NCBI GenBank assembly: GCA_003615045.1
Contig: ML014156.1
Location: forward strand, 60,188-124,187
Reading direction: 5' to 3'
Source of the DNA: Caulochytrium protostelioides
Taxonomy: Eukaryota > Chytridiomycota > Caulochytriomycetes > Caulochytriales > Caulochytriaceae
Length of the DNA: 64,000 nucleotides
Below are positions 30,268 through 40,427 of this stretch, one piece after another (position 1 is the stretch's first letter; the number at the start of each line of letters is the position of its first letter). The notes below the pieces were generated by a model. It saw only the letters and a program-made list of their open reading frames with translations. It made no database searches and was not told where the DNA came from. The position numbers and the translations under genes are program-made.

Positions 30268-31851
30268 TCAGTCGCCGGAACCCCACCCCATCCAGCCCAG
30301 CACATTACGTCGAACATGGTGAACGTACTGCTGCAGATAGATGCCACGCGGCCTTGTCACCTTTTGCGATGATGGCGACAAAGGCGCTGGATTGGACGAG
30401 GATGCGGGTCTCCGAGGAGCACCAGACGTCCGATCCGTGCCATCGACGAGATTCATGGATGCGGGCAAGGGTTGGGTGGGGTAAACTGGAATCGAGAGGG
30501 ACATCAGGGTCGATGCAAGACTCGCGACGGTATGGACCGGATGCATGAACGGCAAGAGAAGTCCATGGATACCCCTCAAAGGATGGTCAAGCCACCGCGC
30601 AATGGGCGGCGGCCACGCGATCAGTGAGCCGGGGCCGGGATCCGTGGACACATCGCCGGGAAATCTGATGAGGCCTGATCGCTGCTGTAGGTCAGGGCCC
30701 GCTGTCGCTAGAGCGGACTCGGGCCCGTGCACCGCCTCTGCTCGATGCTTGTCGAGCGTTGTGGACGGGCTCGTCGTGGCAGCATCGACTTGAACAGCGA
30801 TTGGGTCGGTGAGGGCCCGCAGCACACAGATAGGCATCCCGTCATCCAGCGTCACGCAGAACTCGACCCACGTGAACCCTTTGAGGGCGGCAGCCTCGTC
30901 CCCATCCTGATGTTCGATGCCACCCGCTCTACAATCAGTTGCGTCCACGGATGCATCGGGCAAAGACCCTCTGGGACGCCGTAAGTCTGCGTCGCGGCCG
31001 GAACGCCAACGCACCGGGAATCGCGCGAAACTCGTCTGGCACGCACGATGCATGCCCTGGCACAGGCGTCCGACGTCCTCGGAGGCGATCCAGTGCATCA
31101 GACTCTGCCCGGTCATCGCGGCCGCCGTGGTCCCCAGAAAGGCATTCGGATACGCATAGTCGACGATTCCGAACCGCGTCAAGCAGACAGCGATCTGGCC
31201 GGGGGCCGGGTCGATGCGGGCAACCACGCGGGCGGCCTGTTCCGGTGCGTGGTCTGGCACCGACGGATGCGGGCGATCCGTCGGCGTTTCGGCGGCGGCA
31301 CCGAGCAGCCAGTACGCGGGCGGGGTCAGCGCGGCCGCCTGACCCGCGTCGCGGCAGGTCTTTGCGGCCCGCGGTAGCCAGGTCAGCAGCCAGCCATCGG
31401 CCCTCTGTGGGAGATCTGCACATGGAACTAACACATTGAGGGCCGTGACATTGCGCAGTAACATCAACGGGCCCTGCTGGGCATTGAGTGACGTATGGAG
31501 ACAGCCGTGGATCAGCAGACGGTGTTCGACACCCGTCGCGGTGGTATTGCGCGTGTCAGCGACAGCCGGGTCGACATGGAGCGGCGTTTCGGTAGAATCA
31601 CGCGCGCCTGGGTCGCTCGTCCGCGGCCTGCGCGGGACGCTGTAGATGCGATAGCGCGTGCAGTCATCGCAAGGCGGGAGCGTTGTCAGACTTGGCAAGA
31701 GGGCGCTCAGAGGCTTTCCGCGGAGAGCGTCACGCTCGGCGTCGTCAATTTCGAATATATCACCGGTGGCTGGTGAGACCGCTTCTATCTGCCAGGGCTG
31801 GCTGCGGTTAAGCACGATGTAGGCGAGCGTGCGGAGGGGGCACGACGGCAT
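30268..31851 (-). CDS. PAS-domain protein of unknown output
   Basis: Minus strand, 527 residues if started at ATG 31851 (MPSCPLRTLAYIV); the frame is open to 32091 with a further ATG near 32076. Two PAS-like units are visible: an N-terminal one (TLAYIVLNRSQPWQIEAVSP, ending PLSALLPSL) and a better one around GIVDYAYPNAFLGTTAAAMT followed by GQSLMHWIASEDVGRLCQ, with the usual loop G-x-S-L...H-x-x-D/E pattern. PAS domains sense light, redox state or ligands or mediate dimerisation. No kinase, cyclase or DNA-binding domain follows. The frame stops at GWGSGD, but another minus frame continues smoothly (GFRRLMDSIDKFSAQGVAQQ) to 29999, so a missed intron or a one-base error near 30270-30290 is possible. 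Confidence 0.6.
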   Translation of the reverse strand: MPSCPLRTLAYIVLNRSQPWQIEAVSPATGDIFEIDDAERDALRGKPLSALLPSLTTLPPCDDCTRYRIYSVPRRPRTSDPGARDSTETPLHVDPAVADTRNTTATGVEHRLLIHGCLHTSLNAQQGPLMLLRNVTALNVLVPCADLPQRADGWLLTWLPRAAKTCRDAGQAAALTPPAYWLLGAAAETPTDRPHPSVPDHAPEQAARVVARIDPAPGQIAVCLTRFGIVDYAYPNAFLGTTAAAMTGQSLMHWIASEDVGRLCQGMHRACQTSFARFPVRWRSGRDADLRRPRGSLPDASVDATDCRAGGIEHQDGDEAAALKGFTWVEFCVTLDDGMPICVLRALTDPIAVQVDAATTSPSTTLDKHRAEAVHGPESALATAGPDLQQRSGLIRFPGDVSTDPGPGSLIAWPPPIARWLDHPLRGIHGLLLPFMHPVHTVASLASTLMSLSIPVYPTQPLPASMNLVDGTDRTSGAPRRPASSSNPAPLSPSSQKVTRPRGIYLQQYVHHVRRNVLGWMGWGSGD

Positions 31852-32585
31852 CGGAGAGATGGCATGGAGGAGGGTTGGGTTGGCTCGTTGTTTTCGGCTG
31901 TTGCAGACGAAACGAGGCGAGGCGAGGTGAGGCGAGACCTGACGCGGCGCGAGCACCGCCTGCGTCTGGTGACGGCGTCGCTTCGCGGGTATCGGTGGCG
32001 TGAAGCGATGTTCGAGGTAGATGATCCGATCAAGGCAGAACGGAGGATCGGCAAGATCGGAATTGGCATGGCCCATCCATACGCCGAGCAAGAAACCAGG
32101 AGTCTCCGGTGAGAAGAAGGGTCGGCCTTCATCTACCGGCGATCAGCATGGGACGACGGACCACGCCGGAGCCACAGCTCGATCGAGCGGTTCGGGCCCC
32201 GGTGGCCTGCGGGTTGACGGGTGCAAATCCTGCTGCGCCACCCCACGCCGCGCCAAAGGTCGTCGCCGAAGCTTGGAGACCGCCTTGGCTCACTGCCGCC
32301 TTGGCGATCCAGGTCGGGACGTAGAGCAACATCACGAGTTGGAAATGGATCCACACCGCTGTGGGTGGCGAACACGGAAACAAAAAAAGCATCCTCGTTC
32401 AATTTCGAATGTTGGAATTGACCGATATTGATTATATGACATGGCATAAGAGGGGCGGATGTGCCGACCCCGTGACGCGCCAACGCAGCACCCACTCAAT
32501 ACCCAAGCGTCCATACGTCACAGAGATCGCGGGCTGGGGTGAAGCCCGTGCATCCCAGGGGCCCAGCGACTGCGTGGCTTGGGCT
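31852..32585. other. Intergenic between PAS gene and NDUFA9
   Basis: No separate gene seen; it includes the possible N-terminal extension of the PAS protein up to 32091. Confidence 0.35.
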
Positions 32586-33895
32586 CTAGACGGGTACGAG
32601 CACCTTCGAGAGGGCCTTGATCTCCTGTTCGAGGGAGCGGCCGGTCTCGGTGCGGTAGGGACGGACGTAGCGGCCGATGCAGTGGTCGACCGTCGCGGGC
32701 TGGATGCCGAGGTCGGCGAAGCGGAGCGTGCCGGGGGTCACGTTCTCGTCGAGACTATGGCGGATGACCTCGTCGGCGGTGATCGGCGGGACGGCCGAAA
32801 TCGTGTCGAGGGCCTGGGCCATCATCGTCAGCGTGGACATCGGCAGCGGGAACAAGAACTTCTCGCGCTCGCAGAGCTCGACAAAGAACTTGACGACATC
32901 GCGGTAGCGGTAGCGCTCGGGGCCGACGAGCTCGATGGTCTTGCCCGCAAAACGGTCCTGGCGGCCGGCCTGGAACAGCGCCATACCGACGTCGGAACAG
33001 TGGACCGGCGAGATCAGGGCGTTGCCGTTGCGCGGCAGCGGGATACCGAACGGCAGGACACGCATCAGCCAGCCCAGACGATTGAAGAAGCGATCCTCCA
33101 CGCCGTAGGTGCCCGCGGGACGGACGATCGTGGCGTCGGCGAACTCGGCACGGACGACTTCTTCGCCGAGCGCCTTGGCCTGCAGGAAGCGCGATGGCGA
33201 GTTGACGTTCGCATTGAGCGCCGATACGTGCACCATGCGCTCCACGCCTTCCTCGCGGCAGATGCGGGCTATACGTTGGGCGCCCTCCACCATGGCCTTG
33301 TTGAAAGTGAAGTTTCTACGTGGCGATACGGCACAGAAAGTAAGGAGGGTCATCCACAGAGGTGTGAGTGGTACCGAGCCTGGATCAAACCAATCGGTCG
33401 GGCGTCATGGATCGGCCGCTAGATGTAACTTACTTGGTCTCAAAATCACGGCCAACCAGATTGTAGACCACGTCCGCGTGACGAACACACTCAGCAATGC
33501 TCTTCTCGTCCTCGATATGCCAGCGCTAGTGATATAGGGAAAAAGAAGTGTACGTTCAACACATGTCATTCACAGAAAACATTGTTACCATCAACGAAAT
33601 GAGTGACGATTGTTCATGCTGGCATGGCAACATCGCAGCACCTGTCGTATGCCAAAGAACACGTTTTCGAGCAGCCATGCAAGCTTGACGTTGTCCCCTC
33701 CGCCACGAAAGGGAAATAAATCATCATCACTTACCATAGGGATCACTTGGCCCAAGTCGCCCATCACCTTGAGATGGCGCTTGTCCTCATCCGAAGCACG
33801 GAAGGGCACCACCAGGGTGTTGCCGTTCTTGGCCCAGTTGCGGCAGAGGTATCGAGAAAGGAATCCCGTCGAGCCGAACACGGTTACAACGCGGT
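32586..33895 (-). CDS. NDUFA9: Complex I subunit NDUFA9 (39-kDa), first exon not located
   Basis: Inferred exons on the minus strand: 33895-33735, 33525-33434, 33315-32586, with 209- and 118-bp GT-AG introns. Exon a gives VVTVFGSTGFLSRYLCRNWA, the NADPH-binding GxTGFxGR loop of the atypical short-chain dehydrogenase fold, then HLKVMGDLGQVIPM. Exon b gives RWHIEDEKSIAECVRHADVV then YNLVGRDFETK. Exon c starts NFTFNKAMVEGAQRIARICR and contains VERMVHVSALNANVNSPSRF. This is the peripheral-arm subunit that holds a structural NADPH in mitochondrial NADH:ubiquinone oxidoreductase. The mitochondrial presequence exon upstream of 33895 (splice phase 1) should lie within 33.9-34.5 kb but could not be fixed. 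Confidence 0.93.
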
Positions 33896-35139
33896 CTGTA
33901 ACATGTCACGATGCGAATGTCGCCAACATCACCATGAATCGCAAACAAAACAAAACAGAGCGTGAGTCGTCTCCTTGACACGTAGCTGGGGAGTACAAAA
34001 CTCCGGTCCAACCCGCTGGGTTTGCCGCAGCCTTTCGTCGTCACGGGTCCCGCAAACGGTCGAACACGCGCGTGGGAAACTGTGTGAGCCCCCACGCAGT
34101 CGTTCCGGCAGAGCGAGCCTATCAAGCACCGCCCGCCAGAAAACGCACGTTTCCGTGCCGCCAGGCATCGGTTGCCAGACGAGGCCCGCAGACGAAACGC
34201 AGGCGATCCTTCACATCCCCCGCAAATTTCGTGCTGTCGTGACTGGGGCGGATCGCTTAGCACGTGGCTTCTCGGTACCCGTGCTCTGGCACGCAAACAC
34301 GAACGCCACACGACACGAACGACGCGTTGGATCGGAGTTTTCACAGGCGTATATCCGGGTCAGGCGTCCGATGCCCACGGCGGTCAGAAGGTTTGGCGGC
34401 CGAGTCCAACACAGGCAGCACGTGCGGTCCGTTGTGCGCGGTCCGTCGCGTGCGGCCAGCCGTCAGACGGCGCAAGGCGTTTCTTTACCACCACGAGAGG
34501 AGCGGCCGCCCGGACCCGCGGTCTGGTAGACGGCGTTTTCGGGGACACGCTGAACGACCTGGTGATCGTAGCGACGCGTCGTCGTCACGGCGGCGCGGGC
34601 CAGGCGAGCCGCCGCGGCGGCCGCCGTTGGCGGAGCCTGACGGGTGGCGGGCAGCATCGCGGACGCCAGTCAGGGGGTGAGCTGCAAAGCGAAAAGAGGA
34701 GTCAGCAATCGGGACCCACGGGCCGGACGGCAACGGGTATGGCGGTGGCGAAGGGTCGCGGGGATGCGGTCAATCGAGGCGCAAACCGCAGCAAGGCGTG
34801 GCGAGAGGTAACGCGGCGCGGGTCGTGCCAGGTACAGCAGCAGGCCGTCCGTCAGGTGGCGGTATCAGCATACAACCGCGTGACGACGCTCACGGCGGCT
34901 ATACGAACCACCGGACATGGCGCCTGATATGCTCGGCGCCCGCATGGCTGCCAGCGCATCGCGTGCGCGGACGTGCCGCTCGGAAGGGCGAAGGGCGGGA
35001 CGCCGGTCGGTCCCCCGGGGGCGGCGGGTGGACGCAACCGCGGCTCTGGGCGGCGGGAGCAGCCTCCTCGGCGCCCGCTGCGCCCCAGCCAACGGCCTGC
35101 GCCAACCACCCTGACCGGCATGGCAAGACCAACGAGAAG
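33896..35139. other. Upstream region of NDUFA9
   Basis: Should contain the first NDUFA9 exon and promoter. A GC-rich part (34450-35120) is open in many frames on both strands without any domain. Confidence 0.35.
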
Positions 35140-35147
35140 TGTATTCA

Positions 35148-35300
35148 TAGGCCCACCCTAGCCGACCTAGGCCCTTCCCTCCATGGTGCCTCCTAGGGTT
35201 CCCTTGCAAAAAAACAGTCCGCATTCGGTTCATTGTCGGATGAGCCTACAGACCATGGGCTGCAGGGGGGCTAGCTCGGGGGATACGGTATAACGCTATC
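35148..35300 (-). ncRNA. Candidate omega-RNA/3' end module of Fanzor copy E
   Basis: Minus-strand 3' end of copy E. Terminal stem TAGG/CCTA (35148-35151 and 35166-35169) is a third paired variant of the outer stem. Next come GGCACCATGGAGGGAAGGGC, a run of seven A on the plus strand (35208-35214), and CTCATCCGACAATGAACCGA, then CTGCAGCCCATGGTCTGTAG (all given on the minus strand). Confidence 0.55.
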
Positions 35301-36177
35301 GGTCTGTGAATGGCCAAGCAGCGTCGGATGTTCGACGCGGCATTGAGGTCACGGTTCACAAACTAGCCGTCGGTGATTTCACACCACAGCACACCTCGAA
35401 CCATGGATCCCTGTCGTTTCTCGGATTTCTGGACCACATTCGTCTGGGCATACACGCGGGCCCTGGGGACCGGGTTGACCGGCGTCGGCGCGGTCTAGGG
35501 GGCTCCAGCCTAGGACGCGCGAGACGTCGGCACGACCGCCATCTCGGATTTTTATCTTGGTCAGGATCTCATCCGTCTCGGCATGCACCTAGGTCGTCCG
35601 AATCTCGTCGACCAGAACGGTGCGGAAACGCTGAGCCCACACTTTGTATGCCCGAGCTGTAAAAACAGAGATATCGCCCGTGCCCCCAGGGGCAAACTTA
35701 GATGCGCTATAGGCGATCACCACCTCAGTGACCACGGGCTTCATCTCCGTGGCCGCCCCCTTAGTGACGCGGCTCGTGAACTGGGCAAACACGCGCTGCT
35801 TGCCGCTATATAGCCCTAGGCGCTGGCGTGCCCAGCGCGGCTTCAGGAAGTCGGCTCACAGCGGTTCGTACGTGGCGAGCCACACCTCTAGGTAGCGGTG
35901 GTACGCTACCTATGCCTTGGATACTGACCACTGACCGCCGCTGCAGCGGCTCCTCGAGACCGCTCTGCCAGGTCTCTGGCTGCTTTTGGGCGGCTTTGAT
36001 GCCGACTTTCACATAGTACTGCTTTCGGGACAGCTTGCTGCTGACAATCTGGCCTTTGGACCCCACCATGGCCATAGAGAAAATGTTGGTTCGGCCCGGG
36101 TCGTCCCCGATGATGCAGTACTGATCCAGGCTGTTTGCCGAGGGGTTCTCGGTCTGACTGGTGCTGTCTGCCAGCAC
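35301..36177 (-). pseudogene. Fanzor copy E, most complete nuclease remnant
   Basis: Collinear on the minus strand: CIIGDDPGRTNIFSMAMVGS (RuvC-I, Asp kept), KLSRKQYYVKVG, LEVWLATYEPL, SGKQRVFAQFTSRV, VVIAYSASKFAPGGTG, RTVLVDEIRTT (the D-E-x-R-T block of Fanzors), VHAETDEILTKIK, CPDECG, RGVLWC and FVNRDLNAASNIRRCL (RuvC-III). Lesions: TGA at 35856-35858 (Trp in copy D), a frameshift near 35900-35950, TAG at 35589-35591 (Gln in copy F), a frameshift between CPDECG and RGVLWC, and TAG at 35363-35365. It is therefore a pseudogene that still shows the full domain order. The sequence upstream of RuvC-I differs from that of copy B. Confidence 0.85.
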
Positions 36178-36370
36178 GACGGCTTAGCTTGAAACTCAGC
36201 CACTCATGGAATTTGAATATCGATGGACTTACGACCACTGAGATGTGCCAGCCGCGAGCCACCCGGTACCAGGGACGGGCAGCCCCGACGTCGCTGCCAA
36301 CCCCCATCGGAGAAAGGACCGTCCCGCCAAAGAGGCTGGTGCGGCTGGTGAGGCTGGTGCCCCCGTCAGG

Positions 36371-36379
36371 TATATAAAG
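36371..36379 (+). promoter_or_regulatory. TATA-like box
   Basis: TATATAAAG in a GC-rich setting, followed after about 30 bases by a pyrimidine-rich stretch that could hold a start site. It points away from Fanzor copy E and has no recognisable downstream gene; it may be chance. Confidence 0.35.
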
Positions 36380-37202
36380 CGGGGCCCACCGCCGTTTCCC
36401 ACTCGACCACACATCCCTCCTAATGCATCATTCGTCGTACGTTGCGTCAGGTTCTGTTCAGGCTAGCTTGAGGTTGCGTTCTCAAATCCTCACCATCCTT
36501 AGGGTCTTCGCCTCTCTGGTTCAGTGAGGTGTGAGACGCTTCCCTCTCGATTCTCTTCATTCGCCAACTCCGACGGGCACGTCACCTCGGCCTGTCTTTT
36601 TTCTCTCTCTCCCGCTTTCCTATCCTTCTCCCATTGCTTGCCCCGTGTTGGTCACTGGCCTGTCGAAACCGCTATGGAGAATCGACACACCATGGGCCAA
36701 TAGCGACGGCGGCACGGGACACACACCCGTGTGTGCCCAGATCGACTGTGACCGAGCATTGGCGTAACCGGACTTTCCGATGACGACTCTCATTATATAC
36801 GAATCAATCCGACTCTTAAGGTTAACACAAGATGTTTTCCGGTGTTGAGACATGAAACATGCACTACCATCTGAGGATTCCGTATCGACCAATTGCTTAC
36901 AATCTCCGTCCCCTTACCCTTCTTCTATCCACTTCTTATCCCTCGCCCCGTAGGACTGCTTCAAGTCGGCATAAGTCTAGATGTCGGACAGCGTGTTTTC
37001 CGGCGGTGTGCAGTGTCCGATGGACGCTAGCGCTGACGTGATATACCTGACCCTGACCGTATGCTTCTGTCGATAAGCGTTGTCAACCGATGCAGTCTCA
37101 GTGCTGATCATCGCACTGACCGCCCGATATTACTTCCTCCTGAGAACGCGTGCGTGTGAAAAAGGATGATATGTTGTAGTTATCAAAGTCAGTTCTGCTA
37201 CC

Positions 37203-37243
37203 TAGTTGGGCTTTAAGCCCTTTGAGGAGAACCTAACCAACTA
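37203..37243. repeat. Nested inverted repeat
   Basis: TAGTTGG (37203-37209) pairs with CCAACTA (37237-37243); inside, GGGCTT and AAGCCC flank a single T (37208-37220) and overlap the first arm by two bases, so the two foldings compete. Confidence 0.75.
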
Positions 37244-37778
37244 AGCTTACCAAAACTTATCTGATTTCACTGAAACACCTCTCTCTCTCTCTCTCTGTCT
37301 CTGCTCTTCACATCAACCGCTTCTCTTCTTTTTCTACGTTCCCCTCTATGGCCGTAGCGATGGTGACCTGAGACTGCCTTACATCATTACTCCGCTGACA
37401 CTGACGCTGGCTCCGTAAAACGCGGACTGGCTCGGCGTTGCGCTGAGGATTCGGCGTCGGTCGCATGTATCCATCCCTCGAGGCGTTTCTTTCTTTCATT
37501 CCTTCTTGTCCCTTGTATCAAACAACTGCCTTTACAGTCCGGTTCGTGAGTGGTCCTGTGTCTTTCGTCTCATTCCGAGGCGGAGGCACGTTGAATGGAC
37601 ATTTGCCCTATACTCCGTCGCCGGGATTCAAAGATTTATTGCAGAAGAGGAAACCGCTTACAGTTAGAACTTGTGGTTTTTTAATCCTACAAATTACGAG
37701 CGTCAGAAGTCAAGCGACAAACCTTTCTCCCATTCTCTTTTCGTGGTCATTGATCATGGTATGCCCCTTATTATATCA

Positions 37779-38150
37779 AGGTCTCCCCCTGGAGACGACC
37801 TAACGCGCGGCGTTATGGCCATCGGTTCCCGGGATTTCACGTTGGTCAGGATCTCATCAGTTTCGGTATGCACCTGGGTCGTCCGAAACTCGTCGACCAA
37901 GACGGTGCGGAAGCGCTGGGCGCCCGTCTGGTACGTTCGAGCTGTTGGAACGGCGTTCTTGCCCTTGCCGCCGGGGCCAGGGCGAGATCCTCAAACTCGG
38001 ACGCGCCACAGGCGAGTCCCCCCGGGCTTCATCTCCGGGGCCGTCCCCGCGACGACGCGCTGCAAGAAGTGGGCGAACACGCGCTGCTTTTTGTTGTACA
38101 TGCGGTTTTTGGATATGAAAGATGTATGCTTGCAATAGCGCTGCGCCTGA
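37779..38150 (-). pseudogene. Fanzor copy F, RuvC-II fragment fused to the 3' module
   Basis: Minus strand: RMYNKKQRVFAHFLQRVVAG then TAPEMKPGG, and in other frames RFRTVLVDEFRTTQVHTETD followed by EILTN. It keeps the Gln codon that is TAG in copy E. At about 37825 the coding part is joined directly to the distal 3' module, deleting the zinc finger, RuvC-III and the proximal module. The terminal hairpin is strong: GTCTCC/GGAGAC (37781-37786 and 37791-37796), with AG/CT below it. TAACGC/GCGTTA (37801-37806 and 37810-37815) adds a second small stem. Confidence 0.75.
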
Positions 38151-38674
38151 CGGTGTGGGGCGCCTCTCTGAGGTTCAGGGTCTGCAGCTCTGAACGGATG
38201 GGCTCCCGGGACCGCCCCGCAGTCGCGTTCAGGCTCGAAGCTCGCGTGGAAGGGACCAAGGACATCAACAGTGACAGGCTTTGTTTTGGGGATGCATGCG
38301 GGCTGCCGCCGCCTCGTGGGGGTCGGTCTCTCCGCTCTGTCTCTTGGAAAGGGGGCGGTCACGCGACCCCTCCCGTGCCGCTCCGCTTCTGTGCACGGCG
38401 GATGAGCCAATCCCCTTCCTGAGCGAGAAGAGAGGCGCGGATGAGCGAGCCATAACGTCCATACCAGATCAAGATACCAGGCGTCTGGCATGGTTCGCTC
38501 CGAAGAGATCGTCTTCGCTGCTCAACGTCGTTGCCGTCTGCATCGCCATACTGCGTTTGCCTCATCCTGCTGGATGGTCTCCTTGCCTGTCAGCGCGACG
38601 TCTCTTCGGGCCGTTGCTTGTCGCCATTCCGCGCGCTACCGCCACAGAACGACCGGCGAGCCGTGATCCTCGCG
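38151..38674. other. Promoter region of ACMSD
   Basis: No separate gene seen. The minus strand up to about 38290 may hold more of Fanzor copy F in decayed form. The frame of ACMSD is open upstream to 38531 but the first ATG is at 38675. Confidence 0.35.
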
Positions 38675-40039
38675 ATGACGCAGGAGACGAACCAGGCGCC
38701 CGACGGCGCCACGTCGGCACCGCTAGATCCGCAAGACGCCGGGATCCTCAAAGTCGATCTGCACACCCACTTCCTGCCGCCCGATCTCGGCGATCTCCGC
38801 CAGTTCGGGTTCGATCCGTCATGGCTGCGCCTTGAGCTCGTGCACGATGCCGACGGCACGACGCCGCGGCACGCGACGCTCATCCAGAACGGCGTGCCCT
38901 TCCGGACGCTGCAGCCGCCGTGCTACGACCTAGCGGCGCGCCTTGCCGACTTCACCCGGCCCGCGGCGGCGGGCCGGCCGGCGCCGGTGGACGTCCAAGT
39001 CCTGTCGCCGCTGCCGCTGCTGTATGCGTACGACGCGCCGGCCGCGCACGCGCTGGCGCTCGCACGCCACGTGAACGACGCGATCGCCGAGGCGTGCCGC
39101 GCCCACCCAACGCGGTTCCTGGGGCTGGCGACGGTGCCGCTGCAGGACCCGGCGGCTGCGGCGGCCGAGGTCCGCCGCGTGGCGCAGCAGTGGGGCGACG
39201 TGATGCGCGGCGTCGCCGTCGGCACGAGCGTCCAGGGCGTCGGGCTCGACGACCGCCGCTTCGCGGACGCCGGCGTCTGGGACGCGTGTGTCGCGGCCGA
39301 CTGGTGCGTGTTTGTGCACCCGTGGGACATGCGCGGCTGCAAGGAGGGCGAGCGGGTGACCCAGCCGCCGAGCTTGGCGGCGTCCACGGCGGCGTCCGCA
39401 GCCCCGGCCACCGCCTCGGCAACGGCGTCCACAACGGCGGCGGCGGCCACGGCGGCGGCGGCGACGACGACCTCCACGTCCACCGCGCTCCCGGCATCGC
39501 GCGACGCCAAGTACTGGACGCCGTGGCTCGTCGGGATGCCGCTGGAGACGACGCAGACGGCGCTGCACGTGCTGCTGTCGGGTCTGCTGGAGCGGTTCCC
39601 GACGCTGCGCATGGGCTTTGCGCACGGCGGGGGCGCCTTGCCGTACCTGCTGGGCCGCTTCGACAAGGGGTATGCGTGCCGGCCGGACCTCGTGGCGGCG
39701 GACGCGGGCGGCGTCCGTCCGAGCACGTGGCTCGCACGCGGCCGCGTCTGGACGGACGGCCTGGTCCACGACCCGGCGGCGCTCGCGCTGCTGCTCCGCA
39801 AGATCGGGCCCGACCGCGTCATGCTCGGGTCGGACTACCCGTTCCCGCTCGGCGAAGGCGCGCCGGGCGAGGTGCTGCAGGCGCTCGTCGTGAGCGAGCC
39901 GCCGCCGTCCGCGGCGCCGCCCCTCGTGACCGCCGCGGTCCGCGACGGCGTCCTCCACCGCAACGCCCTCGCCTTCCTCAACGTCGACGCCGCGCCGTTC
40001 CTTGCGGCCAAGCGCGCCCGCGACGCCAAGACCTGCTGA
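38675..40039 (+). CDS. ACMSD: 2-amino-3-carboxymuconate-6-semialdehyde decarboxylase
   Basis: Single exon, 454 residues. Amidohydrolase-fold zinc enzyme that decarboxylates ACMS in tryptophan/kynurenine breakdown, diverting it from quinolinate and NAD synthesis. Metal and catalytic residues known from the human enzyme are all present: HTH (H30, H32), Arg in PFR (R77), H215 in FVHPWDM, H317 in FAHGGGALPYLLGRF, D387 in LGSDYPFPLGE. WTPWLVGMPLETT and DGLVHDP are family blocks. Odd feature: between FVHPWDMRG and KYWTPWL it carries an insertion of about 50 residues made mainly of Ala and Thr (232-273), absent from the human protein. Confidence 0.95.
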   Translation: MTQETNQAPDGATSAPLDPQDAGILKVDLHTHFLPPDLGDLRQFGFDPSWLRLELVHDADGTTPRHATLIQNGVPFRTLQPPCYDLAARLADFTRPAAAGRPAPVDVQVLSPLPLLYAYDAPAAHALALARHVNDAIAEACRAHPTRFLGLATVPLQDPAAAAAEVRRVAQQWGDVMRGVAVGTSVQGVGLDDRRFADAGVWDACVAADWCVFVHPWDMRGCKEGERVTQPPSLAASTAASAAPATASATASTTAAAATAAAATTTSTSTALPASRDAKYWTPWLVGMPLETTQTALHVLLSGLLERFPTLRMGFAHGGGALPYLLGRFDKGYACRPDLVAADAGGVRPSTWLARGRVWTDGLVHDPAALALLLRKIGPDRVMLGSDYPFPLGEGAPGEVLQALVVSEPPPSAAPPLVTAAVRDGVLHRNALAFLNVDAAPFLAAKRARDAKTC

Positions 40040-40396
40040 AGGATCGATGCCTCGCTCGGTCCGCGTGGACAGCGCCCTCGGGGCAGGATGGCCGTCGGGT
40101 CGCCGCGGCGCCGGATCGGCCGTTGGCGTCATTCGCCCACGTGGCGCGGGCGGCGGTCGATTGACGGCGGCGTCCGTCTCAACCGTCGGCAGCGTCGGCA
40201 CCGTCGGCAGCGGCCACGCCGCCCGCTGGTGGCGGGTTCCGCCCGGGCCACGAATCGCCTCCGCCGCCCGGCGTCGCCCGTCGCCACGGCCCGAAGGCGC
40301 GGAAGAGGCGGCGGCTCGAACGATCCCGCGGCCGAAGGCTGTTTTCCCATTTTTTTCACGTTATCGACGCGCTCGGGGGGGGCGCCTCACGCCCAG

Positions 40397-40427
<31 letters not shown>

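Larger units (their letters stand above)
36178..37776. other. AT-richer intergenic stretch between Fanzor copies E and F
   Basis: No gene recognised. It holds a TATA-like box (separate entry), pyrimidine-rich tracts at 36590-36650, a (CT) microsatellite at 37280-37297 and an inverted repeat at 37203-37243. GTGAGT at 37546 is donor-like, so a small spliced transcript cannot be excluded. Confidence 0.35.

Noticed and set aside
37208-37220. Histone-type 3' stem-loop
   Set aside because: The stem has a one-base loop and lacks the conserved loop and flanks; no histone gene is nearby.
38920-40201. Long alternate frames on both strands over ACMSD
   Set aside because: Conserved catalytic motifs place the gene in one frame; the others are composition shadows.
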